Assembly (NCBI GenBank): GCA_049314715.1
Contig: JBMOEL010000010.1
Location: forward strand, 1-26,239
Reading direction: 5' to 3'
From: JAFLDD01 sp049314715
GTDB lineage: Bacteria; Pseudomonadota; Alphaproteobacteria; Rickettsiales; UBA3002
DNA: 26,239 nucleotides
Shown here: positions 14,030 through 22,507 of the stretch, one piece after another
Layout of the letters: every line of letters starts with the position of its first letter
Numbering within the stretch: position 1 is the stretch's first letter
Made by a program: the position numbers and the translations under genes
Notes under the pieces: model-generated
Seen by the model: the letters and a program-made list of their open reading frames with translations, nothing else
Told to the model about the DNA's origin: nothing
The model's database searches: none

Positions 14030-15070
14030 TCAATTCGCCCCGCTCGCGGGGGAAGCCACTTCTAGTAGAATTTTCCCACAATGCAAGCGTTCTTCCATGC
14101 GTTTATGGGCAGCATTGGCTTCTTCGAAAGGGAAGACGGAGTCTATCACGGGGATAATTTTACCTGAAGCCAGATACGGCCATATCCTCAGGCGCACCGC
14201 GTCCATCAATTCGGCTTTGGCGGCAGGGCTTTGGCCGCGCAGCGTCGCGCCAGACCAGCATAGATGTTTGGTGAGCAGTGTACCCATTTTGATGTTTTCT
14301 GCGTGACTGCCTTGCAGGAACCCAAGGCTCACTAGTCGCCCGCCTTTGCGCAAAAGCCCTAAATGGGTTGCCAGATGGGGTGCACCCAGCGTGTCGATAA
14401 TCACATCCACACCCTGATTTTTCGTGAGTTTCTGAAGCTCCTGCGCGAAGTCATTCGTGGTGTAATCAATCGCTGTTACGCCCAATTTTGCAAGCAACGC
14501 ACATTTTTCTGCGGTACCCGCGGTGCTATATACTTCAGCCCCAATAGCCTTAGCCACCTGTACCAACACGACGCCAATACCGCTTGCTCCGCCGTGAATG
14601 AGCACGCGCTCACCGGCTTTCACATGGCCTTCCCAGACCAGCGCCATCCACGCGGTAGCGCAGGCTTCGGGCAGGGTGGCTGCTTCTTCCAAATTCAAAC
14701 GCGCGGGTAGGGGTAGGGTATGCGCTGCTTCGACCGCTACATAGTCGGCATATCCACCACCATCGACCAGCGCGCAGACTTTTTCGCCAACGCTCCAGCC
14801 TACGACTTTCTCACCCACCGCCGTAATAATGCCCGACACCTCAAGACCAGGTAGGGGCGATGCGCCCTCAGGCGCTTTATATTTACCGAGTTTTTGCAAA
14901 CTATCCGCACGGTTAATGCCCGCATAGGCTATCTGAATAAGCATCTGCGTAGGGGAAGGTTCAGGGCGCGGCATTTCATGCGTCATGACCAACGCGCCAT
15001 CCTCGCCGGGATTTAATATCTCCAACGCGCGCATAAAATGCGGGGTGATTTTTTTGCGTGAATTCAGCAT
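14030..15070 (-). CDS. NAD(P)H quinone oxidoreductase, PIG3 family (zinc-independent MDR)
   Basis: The protein of about 346 residues is a medium-chain reductase of the PIG3/quinone oxidoreductase type. It has GINRADSLQKLGKY, PGLEVSG, VCALVDGGGYADYV, the LPEACATAW segment and the nucleotide-binding HGGASGIGVVLVQVAKAIGAEV. The zinc-ligand cysteines of alcohol dehydrogenases are absent, as expected. It should reduce quinones or enones with NADPH. I chose ATG 15070 because AAGGAA lies 6-7 nt before it; ATG 15088 falls inside an intergenic repeat, and ATG 15034 would begin at the usual family start MRALEI but lacks a ribosome-binding site. Confidence 0.9.
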   Translation of the reverse strand: MLNSRKKITPHFMRALEILNPGEDGALVMTHEMPRPEPSPTQMLIQIAYAGINRADSLQKLGKYKAPEGASPLPGLEVSGIITAVGEKVVGWSVGEKVCALVDGGGYADYVAVEAAHTLPLPARLNLEEAATLPEACATAWMALVWEGHVKAGERVLIHGGASGIGVVLVQVAKAIGAEVYSTAGTAEKCALLAKLGVTAIDYTTNDFAQELQKLTKNQGVDVIIDTLGAPHLATHLGLLRKGGRLVSLGFLQGSHAENIKMGTLLTKHLCWSGATLRGQSPAAKAELMDAVRLRIWPYLASGKIIPVIDSVFPFEEANAAHKRMEERLHCGKILLEVASPASGAN

Positions 15071-15083
15071 GGCTTTCCTTTTT

Positions 15084-15178
15084 GTCATTCTCGAGTTAGC
15101 GGAGTCCGAAGCGCAGCGAGGGAACGCAGCTTCATCGGGAATCCAGAAAGACTAGATTCCCGCTTTCGCGGGAATGAC
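15084..15178. repeat. 95-bp palindromic intergenic element with terminal GTCATTC repeats
   Basis: The interval starts with GTCATTC (15084-15090) and ends with its complement GAATGAC (15172-15178); the match extends to 9 of 10 bp. The right end holds a perfect 8-bp stem ATTCCCGC/GCGGGAAT with a TTTC loop (15156-15175). A second GGGAATC/GATTCCC pairing lies at about 15137-15161. The GTCATTCCCGCG-AAAG-CGGGAAT arrangement is typical of short dispersed repeats in many bacterial genomes. It lies in the shared upstream region of qor and the DUF1192 gene. No target duplication is evident. Confidence 0.7.
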
Positions 15179-15228
15179 AAGAATGATAGTGAGTCTAGAA
15201 ATAATAACCTATAAAGACGAGACTTTTT

Positions 15229-15414
15229 ATGTTCCTAGATGATGCTCCTGCCAAACCGAAGCCCGAGTCGGTGTTTCCGCGCAACATTAGCGAAGCCTCG
15301 GTTGCACAGATGCAAGAATATCTCGTAGAGCTTGATGCAGAAATTGCCCGCGTCAAAGCGGAAATCGATAAGCGCGGCAGCGTCAAAGCAAAAGCGGAAG
15401 CGTTCTTCAGTTGA
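15229..15414 (+). CDS. DUF1192 family small protein
   Basis: The 61-residue protein has an N-terminal part rich in acidic residues and prolines (DDAPAKPKPES), then a predicted coiled coil with VELDAEIARVKAEIDKRGSVKAKAEAFFS, which is the DUF1192 signature found across Alphaproteobacteria. Function is unknown. It is convergent with rpmE, only 15 bp away stop to stop, with a shared hairpin between them. Confidence 0.85.
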   Translation: MFLDDAPAKPKPESVFPRNISEASVAQMQEYLVELDAEIARVKAEIDKRGSVKAKAEAFFS

Positions 15415-15447
15415 AAAGAAAAAGAAGCTTTACGCTTTCTTTTCTTT
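15415..15447. terminator. Probable bidirectional terminator between DUF1192 gene and rpmE
   Basis: An A/G-rich arm (15415-15428) and a T/C-rich arm (15434-15447) pair at 12 of 14 positions around TTTAC. It gives a T-rich tail in both directions. It overlaps the last codons of rpmE (the lysine-rich tail) and begins right after the DUF1192 stop. Confidence 0.4.
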
Positions 15448-15738
15448 CTTCGCAGCGGGTGCTTTTTTCGCTTCTTTAGGAGCAGCGGCGGTGCCAGCCG
15501 AACCATCTGGGTTTTTGTTGATGGAAGCAATCGCGCCGAAGCGGTTATTGAAGCTCTCCAAGCGACCCGTTTTACGCAGGTTCACGCCGCCAACCCATGC
15601 TGGGTGCGTCAGCGGATCTACGTCCAAGGTCAGCGTGTCGCCTTCTTTACCGTAGGTCGAACGCGTTTCATATTTCGTGCCATCCGACATCGCGATCGTG
15701 ATCGTGTGATAGTCGGGGTGAATGCCTTTGCGTGCCAT
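15430..15738 (-). CDS. rpmE: 50S ribosomal protein L31 with Ala/Lys-rich tail
   Basis: The core shows MARKGIHPDYHTITIAMSDGT, YETRSTYGKEGDTLTLDVDP, THPAWVGG and FNNRFG, the pattern of bacterial L31. The CxxC zinc residues are absent, so this is a zinc-free form. At 102 residues it is longer than the usual 70-80: residues 69-102 form an extra tail rich in Ala, Pro and Lys. AAGGAG lies 8 nt before the ATG. It is followed by a convergent gene with a shared terminator-like hairpin. Confidence 0.95.
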   Translation of the reverse strand: MARKGIHPDYHTITIAMSDGTKYETRSTYGKEGDTLTLDVDPLTHPAWVGGVNLRKTGRLESFNNRFGAIASINKNPDGSAGTAAAPKEAKKAPAAKKEKKA

Positions 15739-15774
15739 AACATGCTCCTTGAGTATGGAGGCGGGTTGATAGAC

Positions 15775-16584
15775 CTAGGAGTTGGCTTTGGCAAGCGGTT
15801 TTTCGGTCAATTTCCAATTATGGCCGAGGGGGCCATGACCCTTACCAAGGTTGGGCGCATGGTTTAAGGCTTCCAACACATAAGCCCGCGCCTGCGAAAC
15901 CGCCTTTGGTAGCGCCAATCCCTGCGCAATACCCGTTGCCAGCGCCGAAGCCAGCGTACAGCCTGTGCCATGGGTGTGGCGGGTAATGATGCGTGGGCTG
16001 GAATATTTCGTTATAGTGCCATTTTCAATAAGAATATCAGTGACTTCATTGCCTTCTAAATGTCCGCCTTTCAGCAATACAGCATGCGAGCCAAGTTTTA
16101 GCAAATCATGCGCCGCCTGCTCCATGGCCGCCGCATTGGGGATTTTACGGCCCAGTAGCAGCTCCGCCTCGGGGATGTTCGGTGTAATGATGCGCGCGCG
16201 GGGGATGAGTTTAGCTTTGAGCGCATCGATTGCCGATGCTTCCAGCAGTGACGAGCCATCCTTGGCGACCATCACCGTATCAACGATCAGTGGAATCTCT
16301 TTGGGCAGATGCTTTACGATAATATCAATCACCGACGCTGAATGCAGCATGCCAGTTTTGATGGCATCCGCGCCGATATCACTCAGTACCAAATCAATTT
16401 GCTGCGCAATAAAATCATCTGGCACGGCATGAATACCAAACACACCTAGCGTGTTTTGTGCGGTGAGTGCGGTAATGGCCGTGGCCGCATAACCGCCCAT
16501 ACAGGTCACGGTTTTAATGTCGCCTTGAATGCCCGCACCACCGCCGGAATCAGAACCTGCGATGATAAGAACGCGAGGCAGCAT
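15775..16584 (-). CDS. thiD: Hydroxymethylpyrimidine / phosphomethylpyrimidine kinase
   Basis: ThiD phosphorylates HMP and HMP-P in thiamine biosynthesis. The 269-residue protein has the family's AGSDSGGGAGIQGDIKT near the N terminus, AIKTGMLHS, the VLLKGGH strand and the HTHGTGCTLASALATGIA anion-hole/catalytic segment. The ATG overlaps the TAA of glmM by one base (TAATG), so it is co-translated with glmM. No TPP riboswitch is visible; it seems to be expressed from the glmM transcript. The pairing of thiD with glmM has no obvious metabolic logic. Confidence 0.96.
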   Translation of the reverse strand: MLPRVLIIAGSDSGGGAGIQGDIKTVTCMGGYAATAITALTAQNTLGVFGIHAVPDDFIAQQIDLVLSDIGADAIKTGMLHSASVIDIIVKHLPKEIPLIVDTVMVAKDGSSLLEASAIDALKAKLIPRARIITPNIPEAELLLGRKIPNAAAMEQAAHDLLKLGSHAVLLKGGHLEGNEVTDILIENGTITKYSSPRIITRHTHGTGCTLASALATGIAQGLALPKAVSQARAYVLEALNHAPNLGKGHGPLGHNWKLTEKPLAKANS

Positions 16585-17936
16585 TAGGCACGTTTTTTGG
16601 ATTGAATGGTGCTCGCGATGCTGTCAGCGATTTTACTGATTTTTTTGTGGTCATCACCTTCGACCATCACACGAATCAGTGGTTCCGTGCCGGATGCGCG
16701 CACAAATACGCGCCCTTTTTTACCTAAGGTTTCTTCCGCGTCTTTAATCGCTGCTTCCACGTTTTTTTCTTTCAGCGGGTTGCCACCAGCATAGCGCACA
16801 TTCTTCAGCACTTGCGGCACCGGCGTGAATATTTTTGAGGCTTTGCTCATCACTCTGCCATCTTCGACTAACAAAGCCAGCACCTGTAGTGCGGCAATCA
16901 GCGCGTCCCCTGTAGTTGAATAATCGCTCAAGATAATATGGCCCGAAGGTTCGCCGCCGATATTGCAGCCGCCTTTGCGCATCTGCTCCATCACATAGCG
17001 GTCACCCACTTTTGTGCGATGCAGTTTCAGTTTCTTTTTCTCAAGGAATTGCTCAAGACCCAGATTGCTCATCTGAGTTGAGACAATCCCGCCACCTTTA
17101 AGCTCACCTGTTTTTTGCCATTGCACGGCAATCATCGCCATCAACTGATCACCATCAATCACATTACCTTTCTCATCGACCATCAGCAAACGATCCGCAT
17201 CACCATCAAGTGCAATGCCGAGGTGCGCCTTCTCACGCTTTACAGCGGCAACCAATGACTCAGGATGGGTTGAGCCGCACTTCTCATTGATATTGAAACC
17301 ATTCGGCTCGTTGTGGATTTTGATGACATGGGCACCAAGCTCCCACAAAATAACAGGCCCAACCTGATAGCCCGCACCATTCGCACAATCCATGACGATT
17401 TTGAGCCCATCAAGGCGCAGATGTTTTGGGAAAGTCGATTTTACTAATTCAATATAACGACCCGGTGCATCATCGATACGTTTCGCGCGACCAATTTTGC
17501 CAGGCGCCGCAAGATGCTTGCTCAAGTCGCCCTGCATCATGAGCTCAATTTCACGCTCGATCTCGTCTGAGAGTTTATATCCATCTGGGCCAAACAATTT
17601 GAGGCCATTATCCGCATACGGATTATGCGATGCCGAAATCATCACGCCGATATCTGCACGCATTGCGCGCGTCAGGAAGGCCACCGCAGGGGTCGGCAAT
17701 GGGCCGAATAACAGCACATCCATGCCCATCGAGAGAAAGCCAGAGGTGAGGGCGTTTTCAATCATATAACCGGAAAGGCGCGTATCCTTGGCAATCACCA
17801 CGCGGTGACGATGGTCGCCACGATTAAAAAAACGCCCAGCCGCCATACCCACCTTAAGGGCGATTTCCGCCGTCATAGGGTGTTGGTTCGCGGTGCCGCG
17901 AATGCCATCAGTTCCAAAAAGTTTACGAGGAGTCAT
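16584..17936 (-). CDS. glmM: Phosphoglucosamine mutase
   Basis: GlmM converts glucosamine-6-phosphate to glucosamine-1-phosphate for UDP-GlcNAc, feeding peptidoglycan and LPS. The 450-residue protein begins RKLFGTDGIRG, carries the phosphoserine loop ISASHNP (Ser103), the metal-binding DGDADR motif, the sugar-binding GGEPSGHII and the phosphate-binding RASGTEPLIRVM near the C terminus. Length is standard. No clear ribosome-binding site precedes ATG 17936. It lies downstream of ftsH (124-bp gap), an arrangement common in proteobacteria. Confidence 0.97.
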   Translation of the reverse strand: MTPRKLFGTDGIRGTANQHPMTAEIALKVGMAAGRFFNRGDHRHRVVIAKDTRLSGYMIENALTSGFLSMGMDVLLFGPLPTPAVAFLTRAMRADIGVMISASHNPYADNGLKLFGPDGYKLSDEIEREIELMMQGDLSKHLAAPGKIGRAKRIDDAPGRYIELVKSTFPKHLRLDGLKIVMDCANGAGYQVGPVILWELGAHVIKIHNEPNGFNINEKCGSTHPESLVAAVKREKAHLGIALDGDADRLLMVDEKGNVIDGDQLMAMIAVQWQKTGELKGGGIVSTQMSNLGLEQFLEKKKLKLHRTKVGDRYVMEQMRKGGCNIGGEPSGHIILSDYSTTGDALIAALQVLALLVEDGRVMSKASKIFTPVPQVLKNVRYAGGNPLKEKNVEAAIKDAEETLGKKGRVFVRASGTEPLIRVMVEGDDHKKISKIADSIASTIQSKKRA

Positions 17937-18012
17937 GAGCGCTATTTACACCATGTGCGCTTAGGCGCAACGAAATCAATTGAAATATTCAGTGATAATA
18001 ACCGACGCATCG

Positions 18013-18049
18013 ACCTCCGTTGAGGAGGTAAGCCTCAGCGGCGCTTGAG
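18013..18049 (-). other. Two small stem-loops after ftsH
   Basis: ACCTCC/GGAGGT (18013-18018 with 18024-18029) and CTCAGC/GCTTGAG (about 18034-18049) can form hairpins in the 124-bp gap between ftsH and glmM. Neither is followed by a T-run, so termination is uncertain; they could be processing or stability elements. The gap holds no other gene. Confidence 0.35.
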
Positions 18050-18060
18050 CGAACTAAATA

Positions 18061-20010
18061 CTAGTGAATCGTCGTGGTTTGTTCACCGCTATCGCCGTCG
18101 CTCTCGTCTTTTTTGCGCTTGGAGGGCAGTGACGATTTAACCGGTTTTTTCGCGCTCGCTTCAGGGTCAGGGCGTGTAAGTGTCTCGCCTTTCATGAGCT
18201 GGGCAATCTCATCGCCACTTAGCGTTTCAAATTCGAGCAGCGCTTTGGCAACGATTTCTAATTGATCGCGGTGATCGGTAAGAAGCTTCGTCGCCGCCGC
18301 ATGGGCTTCTGTTACAATGCGCTTCACCTCTGCATCCACCGCCGCTGCCGTTGCTTCCGACGTGGTGCTATGACGCGTGATGTTTTGGCCAAGGAACGGT
18401 TCGCCATGATCTTGCTGGCCGTAATGAATCGGCCCAAGCGTATCACTCAATCCCCATTCCGTAACCATCGCCCGCGATAGTTTGGTTGCGTACTGAATGT
18501 CCGACGATGCACCAGAAGATACTTTGTCGTGCCCGAAAATCAGCTCTTCCGCCACACGACCACCCATGGCGACGGCAAGATCGGCAATCATCTTCTCGCG
18601 CTTATAGGAAATTTTGTCGGACTCCGGCAAGCGCATCACCATCCCCAACGCGCGGCCGCGTGGAATAATGGTGGCTTTATGAATCGGGTCGCTCGCCGCA
18701 CAATGCATGGCGACCACCGCGTGCCCCGCTTCGTGATACGCCGTCATCTTTTTCTCTTCGTCGCTCATCACCATCGATTTGCGTTCCACACCCATCATCA
18801 CCTTATCTTTGGCGGCTTCAAGCTCGCGCATCGTCACGACTTTTTTATCTTGGCGCGCGGCAAGCAATGCTGCCTCATTCACGAGATTGGCAAGGTCAGC
18901 ACCCGAAAATCCAGGTGTGCCGCGTGCGATGATTTTTGCATCGACATCTGGCGCGAGGGGAACTTTTTTCATGTGTACATTGAGAATTTTGGTGCGCCCC
19001 TCAATATCAGGATTCGGAACCACAATCTGGCGGTCAAAACGGCCAGGGCGCAGCAGCGCAGGGTCAAGCACGTCAGGACGGTTGGTAGCAGCAATCAAAA
19101 TCACGCTTTGATTTTCTTCGAATCCATCCATCTCGACGAGTAATTGGTTGAGAGTTTGCTCGCGCTCGTCATTACCGCCGCCAAGCCCTGCGCCACGATG
19201 GCGACCTACGGCATCAATCTCATCGATGAAAATAATGCAGGGCGCTGATTTTTTGCCTTGTTCAAACATATCGCGCACGCGGCTTGCGCCCACGCCGACG
19301 AACATTTCCACAAAATCCGAACCTGAAATGCTAAAGAACGGAACGCCCGCTTCGCCCGCAATCGCTCGCGCCAACAAAGTTTTACCGGTACCAGGAGGGC
19401 CAACCAGCAAACAGCCACGCGGAATTTTTCCGCCCAGTTTTTGGAATTTTTGTGGGTTTTTAAGAAAGTCCACGATTTCGGAAAGCTCTTCTTTCGCTTC
19501 GTCAATGCCCGCCACATCGTCAAACGTAACGCGGTCTCCATGTTCAGTGAGCAGACGCGCGCGTGACTTGCCAAATCCCATGGCACCACCGCCTTTGCCG
19601 CCTTGCATCTGGCGCATGAAGAAGACATATACACCAATCAAAATCAGGAAGGGCAGCCATGAAGAAAGCAGCATGTTCCAGAAGTTGTTCATGCCTGAAT
19701 TGCTTGGTGCCGCGGCGATTTTTACATTGGCGGCGCGTAAGGTGCTCACCAGTTCAGGGTCGTTAATCGCCTGCAGGGCGAAGCTCTCACCATTATTGAA
19801 ATGGCCCTGAATCATCGTGCCTTCTTCGCGCGAGTCGCGAATCATCACATCCGCCACTTCACCCGATTCTACTCTGCTAATGAACTCACTATAGGAGAGT
19901 CGTGCGCCGCCCTCCGACGCATCTTGCGGGCCTTGTATAAGGTTCACAACCAACAAGGCGGCAATCAGAATACCGGCCCAGAGCAAAATATTTTTGGCGA
20001 GTGGAGGCAT
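18061..20010 (-). CDS. ftsH: ATP-dependent zinc metalloprotease FtsH
   Basis: FtsH is the membrane-anchored AAA+ protease that degrades misfolded membrane proteins and regulators such as LpxC. The 649-residue protein has an N-terminal transmembrane helix (8-25), a periplasmic domain, a second helix (about 118-133), Walker A GPPGTGKT (204-211), Walker B IIFIDEID (259-266), the second region of homology ATNRPDVLDPALLRPGRFD (308-326), and the zinc site HEAGH (426-430). The C-terminal tail is polar and lysine-rich. AAGGAT precedes the ATG within the end of tilS, 7 bp from the tilS stop, so the two are co-transcribed. Confidence 0.98.
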   Translation of the reverse strand: MPPLAKNILLWAGILIAALLVVNLIQGPQDASEGGARLSYSEFISRVESGEVADVMIRDSREEGTMIQGHFNNGESFALQAINDPELVSTLRAANVKIAAAPSNSGMNNFWNMLLSSWLPFLILIGVYVFFMRQMQGGKGGGAMGFGKSRARLLTEHGDRVTFDDVAGIDEAKEELSEIVDFLKNPQKFQKLGGKIPRGCLLVGPPGTGKTLLARAIAGEAGVPFFSISGSDFVEMFVGVGASRVRDMFEQGKKSAPCIIFIDEIDAVGRHRGAGLGGGNDEREQTLNQLLVEMDGFEENQSVILIAATNRPDVLDPALLRPGRFDRQIVVPNPDIEGRTKILNVHMKKVPLAPDVDAKIIARGTPGFSGADLANLVNEAALLAARQDKKVVTMRELEAAKDKVMMGVERKSMVMSDEEKKMTAYHEAGHAVVAMHCAASDPIHKATIIPRGRALGMVMRLPESDKISYKREKMIADLAVAMGGRVAEELIFGHDKVSSGASSDIQYATKLSRAMVTEWGLSDTLGPIHYGQQDHGEPFLGQNITRHSTTSEATAAAVDAEVKRIVTEAHAAATKLLTDHRDQLEIVAKALLEFETLSGDEIAQLMKGETLTRPDPEASAKKPVKSSLPSKRKKDESDGDSGEQTTTIH

Positions 20011-20017
20011 AAAATCC

Positions 20018-21022
20018 TTATGAATGCGGCGGCGAATCTAACCACCAAAATGGGCTGGCAGCAAGCGGTTTTGACGCCTGCCTATCTGTGTTTTCGCTAT
20101 GCTCAGGTGTTATATGGAGTGTAGCGCCACGTTTTTCAATGATACAATGCTTCAAAGTGGCCTTGGAAAAACCAGTTTCCTGAATCCGAACAAAAAGACC
20201 CTCTGTTTCATGTTTGCGTGGGCGCGTATGGGAACCACTAACGGTACATAGGCTATCAGCCAATACGCGCGTGGCGAGGGATTGCGGTAACGCCAGTAAC
20301 GCCGCCATGTCTAGGGTGATATGTTCTTCGCTCACCTGCGCGATAGAGGCAGCGGCTTTCGCAAAGCAGGTGTCACGCTCTGCACGCGCGCGCCCTTGGT
20401 GCTGTGCTATTGCGATTAGACGCGTATGCTCCTCCTCCGTCATCGCGTGGCGAATCGCATTGCGTGTGAAGGTAAGATTGGCGTTCGTGGGGTCTTCCAC
20501 CCAGCGCACGGCGTGCGCCTGCAAATAATCGATGAGTGCAGATTTTCGGATATTCAGTAGAGGGCGCACAATGCGCACACCATCACGAATACTCACGGCC
20601 GCCATAGCGCTGGCCCCATCTTCTGTATGGCCGCGCGCCATGTGTAGCGCGGCAGTTTCTGCCTGATCATCCGCATGATGGGCGACGAGTAGATGCAAGA
20701 CATTATTAGCGCGGCACCATGCGGTAAGCGCATCATAGCGCCACTCACGGGCACGTTCGGGAAGGTTATTGGAACCATCGTGATGCTCAGGCGTGAGGAT
20801 AATGGCGTCCATACGCGCAGCGACTTCTTGCGCTTCGCGGGTTGAATCCTCGCGCAAACGATGATCGACGATTAGTGCGGATACATTCCCACCAAGAGGT
20901 TCTACCCATTCACGCGCAAGCATTAACAAAGCGGTACTATCCGCACCACCAGAGAGTGCAACCGCAAGATGAGGGTGAGGTTCGAAAGGACCAAGTGGCG
21001 TAAACAGCGCGTTTACTTGCAC
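20018..21022 (-). CDS. tilS: tRNA(Ile)-lysidine synthase
   Basis: TilS uses ATP and lysine to convert C34 of tRNA-Ile(CAU) to lysidine, which is needed to read AUA. The 334-residue protein has the PP-loop SGGADS (24-29), the ARxxRY-type segment REWRYDALTAWCR, HHADDQAETAALHMARG and FTRNAIRH. The C-terminal part is shorter than in E. coli TilS, as in many alphaproteobacteria. The start is GTG (21022), embedded in the last codons of cpoB with a 10-bp overlap, so translation is coupled. Confidence 0.95.
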   Translation of the reverse strand: MQVNALFTPLGPFEPHPHLAVALSGGADSTALLMLAREWVEPLGGNVSALIVDHRLREDSTREAQEVAARMDAIILTPEHHDGSNNLPERAREWRYDALTAWCRANNVLHLLVAHHADDQAETAALHMARGHTEDGASAMAAVSIRDGVRIVRPLLNIRKSALIDYLQAHAVRWVEDPTNANLTFTRNAIRHAMTEEEHTRLIAIAQHQGRARAERDTCFAKAAASIAQVSEEHITLDMAALLALPQSLATRVLADSLCTVSGSHTRPRKHETEGLFVRIQETGFSKATLKHCIIEKRGATLHITPEHSENTDRQASKPLAASPFWWLDSPPHS

Positions 21023-21915
21023 TTCAACTTGCCGTATTCGCGCTGCGCTTTGGTGCGAGCATCGGGCGCGCGGTTGCCATACTTGCTGATAAGTTGTTTG
21101 AGAACGATACAGGCCTGATCATTACGCTTCAAACCACCCAGCGACATGGATAATTTTAGCAAGTTATCTGGCGCCTTCTGACCTTTCGGTGCTGCCTCAA
21201 ACCCATTGCGAAAACCCTCGGCTGCCTTCGCATATTGCGAACGCACATAGTAGCTTTCGCCTAGCCAGTAATAGGCATTGGGGGCGAGGGGATCTTTGGG
21301 ATATTTTTTTACAAAACTCTCAAAACTCTTACTTGCTTCGGCGAACTTGCGGTCATTCATCAGCTTGAATGCATAGGAATAGTGAGCGCTGGCATTTTCA
21401 AATTTTTTGGGCGATGGCGTAGGGGTATCATTCGCGGCACCTGGTTCATATTGTGCGGGATTATCTTCAGGGCGCGCCGGCTCAGCTTCCACTGCTTCCT
21501 CTTCACTCGCAGCATCTTCATTCGTAGTCTCATCTTCGTCACCAGATTCTTCATCTGCTGCTTGCTGTTCAGCGAGCTGTTTCTCAATCGCTTGCAGACG
21601 GAAATCCATATCATCGGAGAGTTGTTTCAGTTCGCTCTGCAAACGCGCATTCACATATTGCACTTGTTCGAACTGACCACGTAGTTGGCGCATTTCTTCT
21701 TGCACTTGTGTAAATTGTACCTGTGATTGCGCAGCATTCATGGAAGGCGCAGCAGCCGGGTCAGCTTTCGCGCCGCCTTGATAAATCTGGCGTTGCAGGA
21801 AGGTGATGTCACGCTCCAGACGCGCCATACGATCCGCCATCGACGCCATATCCTGCGCCCAGACAGGCGCGGTGGGGGCGATAAAAAGCAAAGCAATCAC
21901 AATCAGTTTACGCAT
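21013..21915 (-). CDS. cpoB: Cell division coordinator CpoB (YbgF), tol-pal system
   Basis: CpoB is a periplasmic protein that links Tol-Pal activity with peptidoglycan synthesis. From ATG 21915 it is 300 residues. A signal peptide (MRKLIVIALLFIAPTAPVWA, cut before Q) is followed by an N-terminal coiled coil (about 27-120), an acidic Glu/Asp/Ala-rich linker, and C-terminal TPR repeats (AYYWLGESYYVRSQYAKAAEGF and neighbours). I chose this ATG because GGAGAG lies 5-6 nt upstream and the signal peptide starts there; an upstream ATG at 21963 would put 16 polar residues before it. A terminator separates it from pal. Confidence 0.93.
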   Translation of the reverse strand: MRKLIVIALLFIAPTAPVWAQDMASMADRMARLERDITFLQRQIYQGGAKADPAAAPSMNAAQSQVQFTQVQEEMRQLRGQFEQVQYVNARLQSELKQLSDDMDFRLQAIEKQLAEQQAADEESGDEDETTNEDAASEEEAVEAEPARPEDNPAQYEPGAANDTPTPSPKKFENASAHYSYAFKLMNDRKFAEASKSFESFVKKYPKDPLAPNAYYWLGESYYVRSQYAKAAEGFRNGFEAAPKGQKAPDNLLKLSMSLGGLKRNDQACIVLKQLISKYGNRAPDARTKAQREYGKLKCK

Positions 21916-21969
21916 AAACTCTCCGTATGCGCCTGAGTTAGCAAGTTTTGGGGAGGGTGGCAAGACAAC

Positions 21970-22001
21970 AAAAAACCCGCTAGGTTTTCACCTAGCGGGT
22001 T
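21970..22001 (-). terminator. Strong rho-independent terminator after pal
   Basis: A perfect 12-bp stem (21974-21985 with 21990-22001, loop TTTC) is followed on the minus strand by a T-run (complement of 21970-21975). T-rich sequence on the other side makes it look bidirectional, but only minus-strand genes flank it. It ends the tol-pal transcript before cpoB. Confidence 0.93.
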
Positions 22002-22024
22002 TTCGTTTCGATTCGCGGAACGAA

Positions 22025-22507
22025 TTAGTTCGCGATTACGGTCACGCCGCGGCGGTTTTGCGACCATGACGACTCGTCATGACCAACCACAGCTGGACGC
22101 TCTTTACCATACGAGATGGTCGAGATGCGGCTTGCATCTACGCCAAGACCTACGAGGTAGCTCTTCGCAGCAGCTGCACGACGCTCACCGAGCGCAATGT
22201 TGTACTCACGGGTACCGCGCTCATCGCAGTGACCTTCGATAGCAACGTTTACGCTACCATTTTGCTTGAGCCACTGAGCTTGGCTGTCGAGGGTCGCTTG
22301 ACCTTCAGCCGTTACTACTGAGCTGTTGTAGTCGAAGTATACGCGATCACCAACGCTTACGCCGTCAGCGTTCGTACCGAGGATACCGGTGCCGGTACCA
22401 GCTGCGCCACCAGCGCCGCCTGCAGCACCTGAATCGGTACCAGCGGAATCACATGCAGCGAGCAAAAACAGCGATGACACGAGGGCCAATGCAGTCGTCT
22501 TTTTCAT
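22025..22507 (-). CDS. pal: Peptidoglycan-associated lipoprotein Pal
   Basis: Pal anchors the outer membrane to peptidoglycan and is the end point of the Tol motor. The 160-residue precursor has a lipoprotein signal peptide with lipobox LAAC (Cys19), a Gly/Ala-rich linker, and an OmpA-like peptidoglycan-binding domain: VYFDYNSSVVTAEGQATL, then VAIEGHCDERGTREYNIALGERRA, whose Asp and Arg bind diaminopimelate. AGGAG precedes the ATG. The residue after the lipidated Cys is Asp, unusual for an outer-membrane lipoprotein by E. coli rules. A 277-bp spacer lies between tolB and pal. Confidence 0.97.
   Translation of the reverse strand: MKKTTALALVSSLFLLAACDSAGTDSGAAGGAGGAAGTGTGILGTNADGVSVGDRVYFDYNSSVVTAEGQATLDSQAQWLKQNGSVNVAIEGHCDERGTREYNIALGERRAAAAKSYLVGLGVDASRISTISYGKERPAVVGHDESSWSQNRRGVTVIAN

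Noticed and set aside
15775..16584. TPP riboswitch for thiD
   Set aside because: thiD overlaps the stop of glmM by one base, so no leader exists; no TPP-type motif was seen upstream of glmM either.
18529..19810. Long plus-strand frames opposite ftsH
   Set aside because: Shadow frames of a highly conserved gene; their composition is His/Arg or Ser/Pro rich and they match nothing.
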